In this document: positions 18,106 to 26,219 of the stretch, piece after piece
How positions within the stretch are numbered: the first letter of the stretch is position 1
Layout: the number at the start of each line of letters is the position of its first letter
Source: Planctomycetaceae bacterium
Lineage (GTDB): Bacteria > Planctomycetota > Planctomycetia > Pirellulales > PNKZ01
Direction of reading: 5' to 3'
DNA: 64,000 nucleotides
NCBI GenBank assembly: GCA_016793115.1
Contig: JAEUIN010000226.1
Coordinates: 62,001 to 126,000 of the forward strand
Notes under the pieces: model-generated
What the model was told of the DNA's origin: nothing
The model's input: only the letters and a program-made list of their open reading frames with translations
Database searches by the model: none
Translations under genes and position numbers: made by a program

Positions 18106-18183
18106 CGCGACATCTTTCCCGGCGACGAGACCGGCGTCGGCAAGACAAGGACGTTGCACAAGTAGCGGCTCGACGAAGGGGGG

Positions 18184-19623
18184 TTACTTAGGCGTCGCCT
18201 TGCGGTGTTCGTAATCGTGGTAGTAGCCGACCTCGACGTTTTCCAGCACGCCCAGCGCGTCGTCCGTCAAAACGGCACACGAAAAATAGAGCGTCAGCAA
18301 GTAGCTGGCGACGCCGAGGCTATCGAGGCCCATCAAGCGGGCCGAAAGACTCGGCATGATCTCGCCCGGAATGCCGGCTTGGTGCAAGCCGACGACGCCT
18401 TGATCGGCCTCGCCGACGCGGAGTAAGAGAATGCTCGTCGTGCCGTACCATTGATTCGAACGATAATTGCTCTTCACTTCGAGCTTATCGCACGGCACGA
18501 GCGGTATGCCGCGCCAGGTGACGACCGGGGTGCCGAACAGATCGATCGTAGGGGGCGGCGTACCGCGCCAAGTGCATTCGCGCTCGAACGCGGCAATCGC
18601 TTTCGGGTGCGCCAAGAAAAACGCCGGTTTCTTCCAGACTAAGGCCAACAGTTCATCCAAGTCGTCGGGCGTGGGCGCTCCATAGCGCGTGCTGATCCGC
18701 ATCGCGGGATCCGCCGAGTGGAGCAGCCCGAATTTTTTCGAGTTGATGAGATCCCACTCTTGTCGCTCCTTAATCCCTTCGATCGTCAGCCGCATTTGCT
18801 CTTGCAGTTGATCGTAGGGGCCGTTGTAGAGATCCGAGACGCGGGTGTGAACGCGCACCACGGTTTGTACGGCCGAAAGGGAATACTCGCGGGGATGTTC
18901 GGAGTAGTCGACGAACGTTTCCGGAATCTCGACGTTTTCGGCGAAGCCGGAAACGAGGTCGATGTTGCGTTCGCCGTAGCGATTCACGGTCGACTGGAGT
19001 TCCTGGTGCTCGGCCACGGCGCGACGGAATTCATCCGTTAGATTTGGCTCTTCCGACAGCGCCGCGTCGAGATCTTTGCGCGACAGCGTCAACAGCACGC
19101 ACGGCGTGATCGTGCGGATCGTAACGTCCGACGGCCGATCGCTCACCAAATCGCTTTCTCCGAAGAACTCCCCTTCGCTGAGCAGCGCGAGTCGCAGATC
19201 GGAGCCGTGCACGCCCTTGCTGAGGACTTCGACCTGCCCTTGGGCGATGACGAAGAAATCGCTGCGATCTTCCCCTTCGACCAGCAGCTTATTGCCGAGC
19301 GAAACATTCGAAGTGACGAACCGCGACGCCACGCGACCGATCACGGCGTCGGATAACCGCGAAAAAAGGGGCACGCTGCGTAACGACTCGGGTGCGAACG
19401 TCGCCGCGCCGCCGCCAAGGTCGACGCCGATTCGTTCTGCTTTGGAAAGCTCGACTTTCGTCCGATTCACTCGATAGGTGCCGCCGTCGACCTGCACCCA
19501 AGGCAGGAGACTGAGCGACCACCGTGGGGTGATCGACATCATCTTGGGCGAGGTTTTCGTCGTATTCGCGAGATTGCGCGCCGTCGCCGTCGTCACGCTG
19601 CGTTGGAGCAGATTGTCGGACAT
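18184..19623 (-). CDS. Family 2B encapsulin shell protein, copy 2 (cargo-proximal)
   Basis: 479 residues from the ATG at 19623; an upstream extension to 19686 is not needed. The N-terminal arm (LQRSVTTATARNLANTTKT, then ITPRW) and the HK97-like core blocks (VDYSEHPREYSLSAVQTVVR; HTRVSDLYNGPYDQLQEQ; FGLLHSADPAMRISTRYG; GLHQAGIPGEIMPSLSARLMG) match Family 2B shells. A cyclic-nucleotide-binding-like domain is inserted at about residues 82-205 with a phosphate-cassette-like EFFGESDLVSDRPSDVT. Shells of this type self-assemble into icosahedral protein compartments. It is very similar to the upstream copy outside the inserted domain, and ends in a different C-terminal tail (EHRKATPK). Confidence 0.94.
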   Translation of the reverse strand: MSDNLLQRSVTTATARNLANTTKTSPKMMSITPRWSLSLLPWVQVDGGTYRVNRTKVELSKAERIGVDLGGGAATFAPESLRSVPLFSRLSDAVIGRVASRFVTSNVSLGNKLLVEGEDRSDFFVIAQGQVEVLSKGVHGSDLRLALLSEGEFFGESDLVSDRPSDVTIRTITPCVLLTLSRKDLDAALSEEPNLTDEFRRAVAEHQELQSTVNRYGERNIDLVSGFAENVEIPETFVDYSEHPREYSLSAVQTVVRVHTRVSDLYNGPYDQLQEQMRLTIEGIKERQEWDLINSKKFGLLHSADPAMRISTRYGAPTPDDLDELLALVWKKPAFFLAHPKAIAAFERECTWRGTPPPTIDLFGTPVVTWRGIPLVPCDKLEVKSNYRSNQWYGTTSILLLRVGEADQGVVGLHQAGIPGEIMPSLSARLMGLDSLGVASYLLTLYFSCAVLTDDALGVLENVEVGYYHDYEHRKATPK

Positions 19624-19693
19624 CGTTCGGAGAGCCTTTCCTGAGTGATCGAACGAAATGTGGAGGGAGCCGCGTCGTCCCGTCACGAGGCGG

Positions 19694-21151
19694 CTAGATT
19701 CCCGAGCCGTCTTGGAATCCGTAGATGCCGCGATGATCGTAATCGTGGTAGTAGCCGACCTCGACGTTCTCCAGCACGGCGAGCGCGTCGTCCGTCTGCA
19801 CGGCGCAAGAGAAGTAAAGCGTGAGCAGATAGCTGGCGACTCCCAGGCTGTCGAGCCCCATCAGGCGGGCCGAAAGACTCGGCATGATTTCTCCGGGAAT
19901 GCCGGCTTGATGCAAGCCGACGACGCCCTGATCGGCGTCGCCCACGCGGAGCAAGAGAATGCTGGTCGTGCCGTACCAGCGATTGCCGGAGTATTTGTTC
20001 TTCATTTCCAACTTGTCGCACGGCACCAGTGGAATGCCGCGCCAGGTGATAACCGGTACTCCGAAGAGGTCGATCGTCGGAGGCGGCACGCCGCGCCAAG
20101 TACATTCGCGGGCAAAGGCCGCAATCGCCTTCGGATGAGCGAGGAAAAACGCCGGCTTTTTCCAGACCAAGGCCAGAAGTTCATCGAGATCGTCCGGGGT
20201 CGGCGCGCCGTAACGCGTGCTGATTCGCATCGCCGGGTCGGCCGAATGGAGCAAGCCGAACTTTTGGTTGTTGACGATCTCCCATTCTTGTCGTTCCTTA
20301 ATCCCTTCGATCGTGAGCCGCATTTGCTCTTGCAGTTGATCGTAGGGGCCGTTGTAGAGATCCGAGACGCGGGTATGGACGCGGACCACGGTCTGCACGG
20401 CCGAAAGCGAATACTCGCGCGGCCGTTCGGAGTAGTCGACGAAGGTCTCCGGGATTTCGACGTTTTCGGCGAAGCCGGAAACGAGGTCGATGTTTCGTTC
20501 GCCGTACCGGTTCACGGTCGACTGCAGCGCCAAGTGTTCGGCGATCGCGCGTTGAAAATCGTCGGCGAGATTCGGCTGTTCGGCTAAGACCGCATCGAGA
20601 TCCTTACGCGACAGCGTCAAGAGCACGCAGGGTGTGATGGTTCGGATCGTCACTTCCGAAGGACGATCGCCGACGAGGTCGCTCTCGCCGAAGTACTCAC
20701 CCTCGCTGAGCAGCGCAAGTCGCAAATCGGAGCCATGCACCCCCTTGCTCAAGACTTCCACTTGACCCTGCGCCAAGACGTAGAACTTGTTGGTGCCTTC
20801 CCCTTCGCCGACAAGCTTATTACCGAGCGAAACTTCTTCAGTCGTGAATCGACCGGCCATGCGGCTCAGAATCGGATCGGGTAGCTTGGAAAAAAGCGGC
20901 ACGCTGCGGAGCGATTCCGGCACGAACGAGGCGACGCCGCCGGAGACGTCGATCCCGATCCGCTCGGCCTTCGGCAGTTCGCGGCGCGTGCGGTTCACAC
21001 GATAGGTGCCGCCGTCGACTTGCACCCACGGCAGCAGGCTCAAAAGCCACCGCGGAGTGATCGACATCATTTTCGGCGACGTCTTCGTCGTGTTCGCCAG
21101 ATTGCGGGCCGTCGCCGTCGTCACGCTGCGCTGCAACAGATTATCGGACAT
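19694..21151 (-). CDS. Family 2B encapsulin shell protein, copy 1 (promoter-proximal)
   Basis: 485 residues; AAGGA lies 6 bases before the ATG at 21151. It has the same architecture as copy 2: N-arm, inserted cyclic-nucleotide-binding-like domain (about 82-205, with EYFGESDLVGDRPSEVT), then the encapsulin core with P-domain and A-domain blocks. By eye the copies differ at roughly 40 of about 155 positions in and around the inserted domain but only about 20 of the remaining 320. The last residues (RGIYGFQDGSGI) also differ. It is the first gene of the shell-shell-desulfurase operon (70 bp then 78 bp spacers). Two similar shells imply a mixed or alternative capsid. Confidence 0.94.
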   Translation of the reverse strand: MSDNLLQRSVTTATARNLANTTKTSPKMMSITPRWLLSLLPWVQVDGGTYRVNRTRRELPKAERIGIDVSGGVASFVPESLRSVPLFSKLPDPILSRMAGRFTTEEVSLGNKLVGEGEGTNKFYVLAQGQVEVLSKGVHGSDLRLALLSEGEYFGESDLVGDRPSEVTIRTITPCVLLTLSRKDLDAVLAEQPNLADDFQRAIAEHLALQSTVNRYGERNIDLVSGFAENVEIPETFVDYSERPREYSLSAVQTVVRVHTRVSDLYNGPYDQLQEQMRLTIEGIKERQEWEIVNNQKFGLLHSADPAMRISTRYGAPTPDDLDELLALVWKKPAFFLAHPKAIAAFARECTWRGVPPPTIDLFGVPVITWRGIPLVPCDKLEMKNKYSGNRWYGTTSILLLRVGDADQGVVGLHQAGIPGEIMPSLSARLMGLDSLGVASYLLTLYFSCAVQTDDALAVLENVEVGYYHDYDHRGIYGFQDGSGI

Positions 21152-21466
21152 GGAGGTTCCTTAGCGGAAAACGCGCCGTGCCGCCCTCGGCGCGATGCGC
21201 AGGGAGATTCTCGATCCGAAGCGGATTCGAACCGGGAAATTGGCTGCTACGGAAATGCGGGAACATGGGACCTAAAAAGTCGCCACGCCTGCCTCCGGTA
21301 GTCCAGTGAGCATGCAGCTTGGAAAGAGTAACCGTCTGCCTAAGAAGGCTCGACGTTCGTCGACGTTAAAGCCGACGCAAATTAACCGGCCGCTGTAACC
21401 TACCCGGCGGGAAGCGATTGTCAAGTTATCGGAACTTGTTCGAATTGCCGCCGAAAGCAAGCCTAG

Positions 21467-21499
21467 CCGCCTCTCGTCCGAGACTCGAACGAGAGGCGG
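21467..21499 (-). terminator. Hairpin downstream of the DUF1559 gene
   Basis: Perfect 11-bp arms CCGCCTCTCGT and ACGAGAGGCGG enclose an 11-base loop, 39 bp beyond the DUF1559 stop. There is no strong T run after it on the reverse strand, so it may be an imperfect intrinsic terminator or an mRNA-stabilising stem. The rest of 21152-21537 holds the presumed encapsulin promoter; I could not identify its elements. Confidence 0.5.
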
Positions 21500-21537
21500 A
21501 ATTAGCTGAGGTTATTTGTGACACGCCCCGCCGGGCG

Positions 21538-22683
21538 CTAACGTGCTGCGGGGTTGTCGATGAGAAAGTCGTCGACGATTTCATTCTGATCGCGGGTCAC
21601 AAGCGAGGCTAAAACCGCGATGTCGATGAATTCGCTCACGAACTTCACGGACGCGTCGCCGAAGGCCAGATGAGCGCCGCCGACGTGGAAGCTGTAGATG
21701 CCGCCGCTGCCGTCGCGTGCCGCGTCGGCATGCGTACCTCCCTGACCCCAGTTGGGGGCTTGGCCGTCGGTAGCGCTGACCTGCACGCCGTTGGCGGCGT
21801 TAATACCCCAAGGGCCGATCGGTGTCTTGCCGTCTTTGCTGAAACCGACGAGCCGAATGTCGTTGGCGTTGCGCGACCAGCCGCCGCCGTTGACGCGGAC
21901 CGCGGCCAAGTCGTCGCTCACCTTCACACCGCGTTGATAGAGATAAGGTCGAGCGTGAGATTCAGCAAGGAAAATGGTATGCGAAGCACCGTCCGTGATT
22001 TCGGCCAAACGAGCCTTGGTGTTGGGGGCGAAGGCACCCAAGCCCCAGCCGTTGACATAAGCTCCTAAGGTCTTCTGTTCGGCATACGTGCCGCCCGATT
22101 TCAGACCTTTGGCTCCGGTGACGCCGGCATAGGGTGAATTGGGGCCGTCGACGCCGGGGGATCCGCCGCTCGGCGCGCCGCTGCCGGTGAAGAGCCGTTG
22201 GTCGACCGCGCGAATGTTAGCGTAATCGGTGGCTCCGACGATGTTGCCCCATGATTCCGGCCGGCCGTCGAGGCGCTCGGGAACGGGCGACGACGGGTCG
22301 AGCAGCACGGGGATGCGCGTCGACGTGACGGGCAAATTCTCCGGCGCGTACCAGTCTTTGCTGAAGTCATAGCGTTCATACAAATCGCGCCGATCGAGTT
22401 GCGGCAAGATGTGCGTGATCCAACCGGTACGCGGTTTGGTGTCGCCGGGAATTCGGCCCGCGACGGGCAGGTGGCCGTTGGCCGTTTCAAAATTCAACAC
22501 GGCGAGCACGATATTGCGCAAGTTCGACGCGCTCGTCGAACGGCGGGCCGTGGCACGAGCGTATTGCACTGCAGGGAGCAGAATTGCGACCAACGCCGCG
22601 ACGATGGCGATCACGACCAAAAGTTCGACGAGCGTGAAACCGCGCGCTCGTTTCGGGGTGCGGACCTTCCATGAAGTCTTCAT
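21538..22683 (-). CDS. DUF1559 prepilin-like protein
   Basis: 381 residues from the ATG at 22683, which has GGGAGGA about 9 bases upstream; the open frame extends far upstream but that part is Arg-rich noise. The N-terminus has the type IV prepilin pattern: a basic leader, then RGFTLVELLVVIAIVAALVA, with cleavage expected before Phe and Glu at position +5. The DUF1559 body follows, ending with the family signature HVGGAHLAFGDASVKFVSE. Planctomycetes carry many of these; they probably enter pseudopilus-like or surface structures, but the function is not established. It lies 89 bp downstream of the BON-domain gene and may be co-transcribed with it. Confidence 0.93.
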   Translation of the reverse strand: MKTSWKVRTPKRARGFTLVELLVVIAIVAALVAILLPAVQYARATARRSTSASNLRNIVLAVLNFETANGHLPVAGRIPGDTKPRTGWITHILPQLDRRDLYERYDFSKDWYAPENLPVTSTRIPVLLDPSSPVPERLDGRPESWGNIVGATDYANIRAVDQRLFTGSGAPSGGSPGVDGPNSPYAGVTGAKGLKSGGTYAEQKTLGAYVNGWGLGAFAPNTKARLAEITDGASHTIFLAESHARPYLYQRGVKVSDDLAAVRVNGGGWSRNANDIRLVGFSKDGKTPIGPWGINAANGVQVSATDGQAPNWGQGGTHADAARDGSGGIYSFHVGGAHLAFGDASVKFVSEFIDIAVLASLVTRDQNEIVDDFLIDNPAAR

Positions 22684-22772
22684 AAACACATTCCTCCCAG
22701 GAATTAAAAGGAGACGAGAAACAACTGAATCGAAGCGACCAACAGGACGAGTGAGGCGAACGATTCGCCCGC

Positions 22773-23594
22773 TTAACGAACGGCCGCGCCGTGGGCGCGG
22801 GTCATATTGAGCGCGGGCAGCCTGACGCCTTGCCCGCCGGCGGCGACGCGTGCGCGAAGCGGCGTCAGATCGTGCCGCTGAAAACGCTTGGGAGCGAGGT
22901 TGCCCAGATCGGAGTACTTTTCCGGATCGCCGCCCGGAGGGCACGGCGGAATCCAGTCAATCGTGATGGCGTAGGTGCCCGGAACGGCGCCGTCCTCCGC
23001 ACTGAAAGTCGATAAGCGAAAGCGGCCGCCGTCGTCGGCCACGGCATGAGCGCGATGCGCCGAGCCGACATCTCCGAGCGGATAAAAGACGAGCCTCGCT
23101 CCCGTCGCCGGCTTGCCTTCATAAAGCACGGTGCCTTCCACCGGGACGACGGCCGGCTTGGCCGCCGGCGACACGGCTTGCGGCGCACGGCTGAGCGACC
23201 AATCGGTTACCGACGCCTGGACCACCCCGGCGACGAGGAGCAGCACGCCGAGGATTCCCCATAGTTGCGGCGAGCGGACGCCCACGGGCGACGCCGTGAG
23301 CGGCGCGGATTTCAAGTCTGCGGTCGCCGTGTGGGCGGGTTTGGGCTTTGACGACCGAACGACGCGCAAGCGATCGACGACCTGCGTGACGCCCGTCGTT
23401 TTTTGGGTGAGCGCGAGAATCCGCGCGTGTTCTTCGGCTCCGACGACACGACCGCGCAGCGTCACGGTCGTGCCGTGAGCGGCGACGTCGATTTCGCGGA
23501 ATGCCGGCGCATCGTGCGACAACAGCATCTCGGCAATGCGGTGCATCAATGGAATGTTCAGATCGGTGGACATACGGACCACGGTCGAAGACAT
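22773..23594 (-). CDS. BON domain / single TM / carboxypeptidase-regulatory-like protein
   Basis: 273 residues; GGGAG lies 8 bases before the ATG at 23594. Residues about 12-80 form a BON domain (REIDVAAHGTTVTLRGRVVG, then VVDRLRVV). One hydrophobic segment is at about 108-126 (LWGILGVLLLVAGVVQASV). The C-terminal half has the planctomycete transthyretin-like pattern (VEGTVLYEGKPATGARLVFYP; DGGRFRLSTF; GTYAITIDW). Proteins with that C-terminal half are often encoded beside DUF1559 genes, as here, but the N-terminal BON domain is unusual. It is probably anchored in the inner membrane with the C-terminal part outside. Function unknown. Confidence 0.8.
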   Translation of the reverse strand: MSSTVVRMSTDLNIPLMHRIAEMLLSHDAPAFREIDVAAHGTTVTLRGRVVGAEEHARILALTQKTTGVTQVVDRLRVVRSSKPKPAHTATADLKSAPLTASPVGVRSPQLWGILGVLLLVAGVVQASVTDWSLSRAPQAVSPAAKPAVVPVEGTVLYEGKPATGARLVFYPLGDVGSAHRAHAVADDGGRFRLSTFSAEDGAVPGTYAITIDWIPPCPPGGDPEKYSDLGNLAPKRFQRHDLTPLRARVAAGGQGVRLPALNMTRAHGAAVR

Positions 23595-23718
23595 GACAAA
23601 ACTCCCTTCTTCGCTGAAAGCGATTCGGCACGGCGCACTTGCTGCGCACCTCGGGCCGCCTCGTCGAACATGAACTCGCAGGATTTCGCCGACGGCTCTC
23701 GCAGAGGCGCGGAGCCAA

Positions 23719-23883
23719 CTAGTCGGCTCGACGTCGGCGTCGACACGAACGGCGCGAGGTGAAGAAACTCGCGACGGCGCGCGAGTCGTTAAGATCGGGC
23801 GGCATTCCGCTTCCCGAAGAGCGAAGCGACGATCCGCCGTGCGGCATTTCCTTGCCGTCCGAAGTTTGACTTCCCTGAAACAT
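23719..23883 (-). CDS. Possible 54-residue hypothetical protein
   Basis: A short reverse-strand frame starts with ATG at 23883, six bases after GGGAG, and ends with TAG at 23719. The product is Ser/Gly/Arg-rich (begins MFQGSQTSDGKEMPHGGSS) with an Arg-rich end. No known domain is visible. The ribosome-binding site is the main support; composition alone does not separate it from chance. Confidence 0.3.
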   Translation of the reverse strand: MFQGSQTSDGKEMPHGGSSLRSSGSGMPPDLNDSRAVASFFTSRRSCRRRRRAD

Positions 23884-23978
23884 GACCGACTCCCAATTCC
23901 GAAGAGGATTGTGCCTCCGGGAGACCGGTGAGCGCGTAAACCGATTCTTGAGCGACGACGACGATTCGACTTGGTCGG

Positions 23979-24188
23979 TCAGCGTAGACGAGTTTTTTCC
24001 GTCCGATCGACCTGAACCACGAGCCCGTCCTGAACGGTGATCACAAGTTGTCCGAACCGCAACGACGTCAGAGCCTGACGAATATGTCTGAGCGCTTCCT
24101 GTAAGCGGACTTCGCGCGGGTCGTCGGCGGGCGAAACCGGTTGGGGACCTGCATCCTCGGGAGCAACGCCGGACGAATCGTGTGCCAT
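23979..24188 (-). CDS. yezD: YezD family protein (DUF2292)
   Basis: 69 residues from the ATG at 24188; a longer frame begins at 24239 but adds only a basic run. The C-terminal part (LRHIRQALTSLRFGQLVITV, then QDGLVVQVDRTEKTRL) is the complete YezD/DUF2292 pattern. This small family is found near sulfate and cysteine assimilation genes in many bacteria, with no proven biochemical role. Here it is divergent from a sigma-54 activator followed by sulfate transport genes, which fits that association. A sigma-54-type promoter match (24318-24333) points toward this gene. Confidence 0.85.
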   Translation of the reverse strand: MAHDSSGVAPEDAGPQPVSPADDPREVRLQEALRHIRQALTSLRFGQLVITVQDGLVVQVDRTEKTRLR

Positions 24189-24300
24189 GTGATTTGCCGT
24201 GGAAAGTGCGGGTCGCCGGCGTCGTTGATGGGGTTGCATTTGCCTCTTCCGCTCCGCCAGGCTAAATTGTTTACTATCTTTGTCAACTTAGTGCCTTGGT

Positions 24301-24316
24301 TGGCGTGTTCATTGCA
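24301..24316 (+). promoter_or_regulatory. Sigma-54 (-24/-12) promoter match toward the activator gene
   Basis: TGGCGTGTTCATTGCA matches the sigma-54 consensus TGGCAC-G-N4-TTGCW with both invariant GG and GC elements at the correct spacing; only two less conserved bases differ. The expected transcript start is near 24328, leaving a leader of about 130 bases before the activator gene at 24459. Confidence 0.6.
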
Positions 24317-24317
24317 T

Positions 24318-24333
24318 AGCGAACCCCGTGCCA
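24318..24333 (-). promoter_or_regulatory. Sigma-54 (-24/-12) promoter match toward yezD
   Basis: On the reverse strand, TGGCACGGGGTTCGCT matches the sigma-54 consensus with one mismatch (TCGC for TTGC). It faces the forward-strand match with one base between them. The two are parts of an inverted repeat with 9-bp arms, TTGGTTGGC at 24296-24304 and GCCAACCAA at 24330-24338. The transcript would run into yezD. Confidence 0.6.
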
Positions 24334-24458
24334 ACCAATTGTGATGCGGTGGATCGCGGCAAGTGCGCCGTTTACCCATTAAAAAGCGACGAGTGATCCG
24401 TTGCATTTAACAGAAAAACAATCACATTTAATCGTCCGTCATATTTAAAGGGCAGAAC

Positions 24459-26060
24459 ATGGAACGTTTCGCACCACTCCTGCTCAGCGTTTGGCGAGAG
24501 GCCTGCCGGCATCTTGAAATTGGCGAGGCCGTGGCGCTCGCCGCGCCGGCACTCTTCCAGCGACTGCCCGTCAATCTTGTCGTTATTCGTCGATTCGATG
24601 CGGCTCGACGAATCGTTGAAACAATAGCGACCGGACAATGTCGTCCGGCGCCCGTTCCGCATGCCCGCAAACATGAACTCGCCGAAGCGCAATTCGAGCA
24701 ATTGTTGCGTTGGTGCGGCGCTTCGACGCCGTTGCATGTCGACCTGCGCGAACAATCCGAACTCCCGCCCGGAACCATTCCGGAAGATATGGTCGGCGAG
24801 GGGGTTGTCGGCGCGCTTTTCGGCGAACACGGGCCGATCGGCATCGCGATCTTCGCGACTCAATCGCCGCGACGCTTCCAAGACAGACACGTCGAGATCT
24901 TCCATCACTTGCTCGAACCGTTCGGCGTCTGGCTCGAAAACGATCGACGTCAGCGCGAGTTAAACATCTTGCGCGAAGCCGCGGAGGCGGAAAACAGATC
25001 GTTGCGGACTAAGTTGGGAAAGGTCGGGCTGAGCGAGTCGATCGTCGGCGCGCAAAGCGGGCTGCGCGAGGTCATGCAGCGCGTCGAGCAAGTGGCTCGC
25101 ACCGACGTGCCGGTGTTATTGCTCGGCGAATCCGGTTCCGGAAAAGAGGTCGTCGCGAGGGCGATTCATGATCGCTCGCAACGCGCGAAAGGCCCTTTTT
25201 TGCGCGTGAATTGCGGTGCGATCGCGCCGGAATTGGTGGATTCGGAATTATTTGGCCATGAAAAAGGGAGCTTTACCGGCGCGGTAGGACTAAAGAAAGG
25301 TTGGTTCGAGCGTGCCGACGGGGGAACCCTGCTCCTCGACGAGTGCGGGGAGTTGACGCCCGGCGCGCAGGTGCGATTGTTGCGTGTGTTGCAAGATGGA
25401 ACGTTCGAACGTGTCGGCGGCGAAAATCAGGTCACCGTCAACGTGCGAATCGTCGCGGCCACGCATCGCAATCTCGAAGCGATGACGGCCGACGGCAGCT
25501 TTCGCCACGACCTCTGGTATCGCCTCTCGGTCTTTCCAATGCGATTACCTTCCCTGCGCGACCGACCACAAGACATTGCGGCGATGGCGGCTCACTTCGT
25601 GCAGCGGTCGACGCAACGGTTGGGCATGCCCGCGCTCGCGCTTCAGCCCGACGATCTCCAGATCTTGGAGTCGTACGCTTGGCCGGGAAACGTTCGTGAA
25701 CTGTCCGCCGTCATCGAGCGGGCCGTCATCTTAGGCGACGGCAAGAGAATCGACGTGGCCTCAGCTCTGGGCAACCAGACGCCTGGTCCGGGTTTACGAG
25801 TCGTGCCGTCCCTGGAACCTTCGGTGAGGCAGGTAAGCAGTTCCGACGAACTCCGTCAGAATCTTTCCGCCGGTGACTTCCCGACGCTTGACGAAGCAAT
25901 GGCCCAACATATCGCAGCCGCGCTGACAAAAACTCATGGTCGGATCGAAGGGCCTTTCGGGGCGGCACGGATTTTGCAAATAAACCCGCACACGCTTCGT
26001 GGTCGGATGCGATCACTCGGGCTTGATTGGCGTCGATTCCGCTCCTCCGCGTCGGGGTAA
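24459..26060 (+). CDS. Sigma-54-dependent transcriptional activator (GAF-like, AAA+, Fis-type HTH)
   Basis: 533 residues; AAAGGG precedes the ATG. Residues 1-180 look like a GAF-type sensor ([34 protein letters not shown]). The AAA+ domain carries Walker A GESGSGKE (223-230), the sigma-54 contact loop as GSFTGA (270-275; more often GAFTGA), and Walker [10 protein letters not shown] Fis-like DNA-binding end ([20 protein letters not shown]) closes the protein. There is no N-terminal receiver domain, so it probably responds to a ligand or partner rather than phosphorylation. The sulfate transport genes follow on the same strand and yezD is divergent, so the likely role is control of sulfur acquisition. 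Confidence 0.9.
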   Translation: MERFAPLLLSVWREACRHLEIGEAVALAAPALFQRLPVNLVVIRRFDAARRIVETIATGQCRPAPVPHARKHELAEAQFEQLLRWCGASTPLHVDLREQSELPPGTIPEDMVGEGVVGALFGEHGPIGIAIFATQSPRRFQDRHVEIFHHLLEPFGVWLENDRRQRELNILREAAEAENRSLRTKLGKVGLSESIVGAQSGLREVMQRVEQVARTDVPVLLLGESGSGKEVVARAIHDRSQRAKGPFLRVNCGAIAPELVDSELFGHEKGSFTGAVGLKKGWFERADGGTLLLDECGELTPGAQVRLLRVLQDGTFERVGGENQVTVNVRIVAATHRNLEAMTADGSFRHDLWYRLSVFPMRLPSLRDRPQDIAAMAAHFVQRSTQRLGMPALALQPDDLQILESYAWPGNVRELSAVIERAVILGDGKRIDVASALGNQTPGPGLRVVPSLEPSVRQVSSSDELRQNLSAGDFPTLDEAMAQHIAAALTKTHGRIEGPFGAARILQINPHTLRGRMRSLGLDWRRFRSSASG

Positions 26061-26219
26061 TTGTTGCTCCGATCTGCCGGGGATGAAGTGCGCCGCGCCG
26101 CTCTAACTTCATTCCCTCAAATGTTTTGCGAAAAAAAGTGTCGTCGCAATTAAATGTTTACGATACTGATAAACAAAGTAATGTACAAAGCCCCGCCATT
26201 TCTCCGTCGGAACGATTTT

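Noticed and set aside
26061..26219. Sigma-54 promoter before sbp
   Set aside because: A TTTTGCG could be a -12 element, but there is no GG at the required distance upstream.
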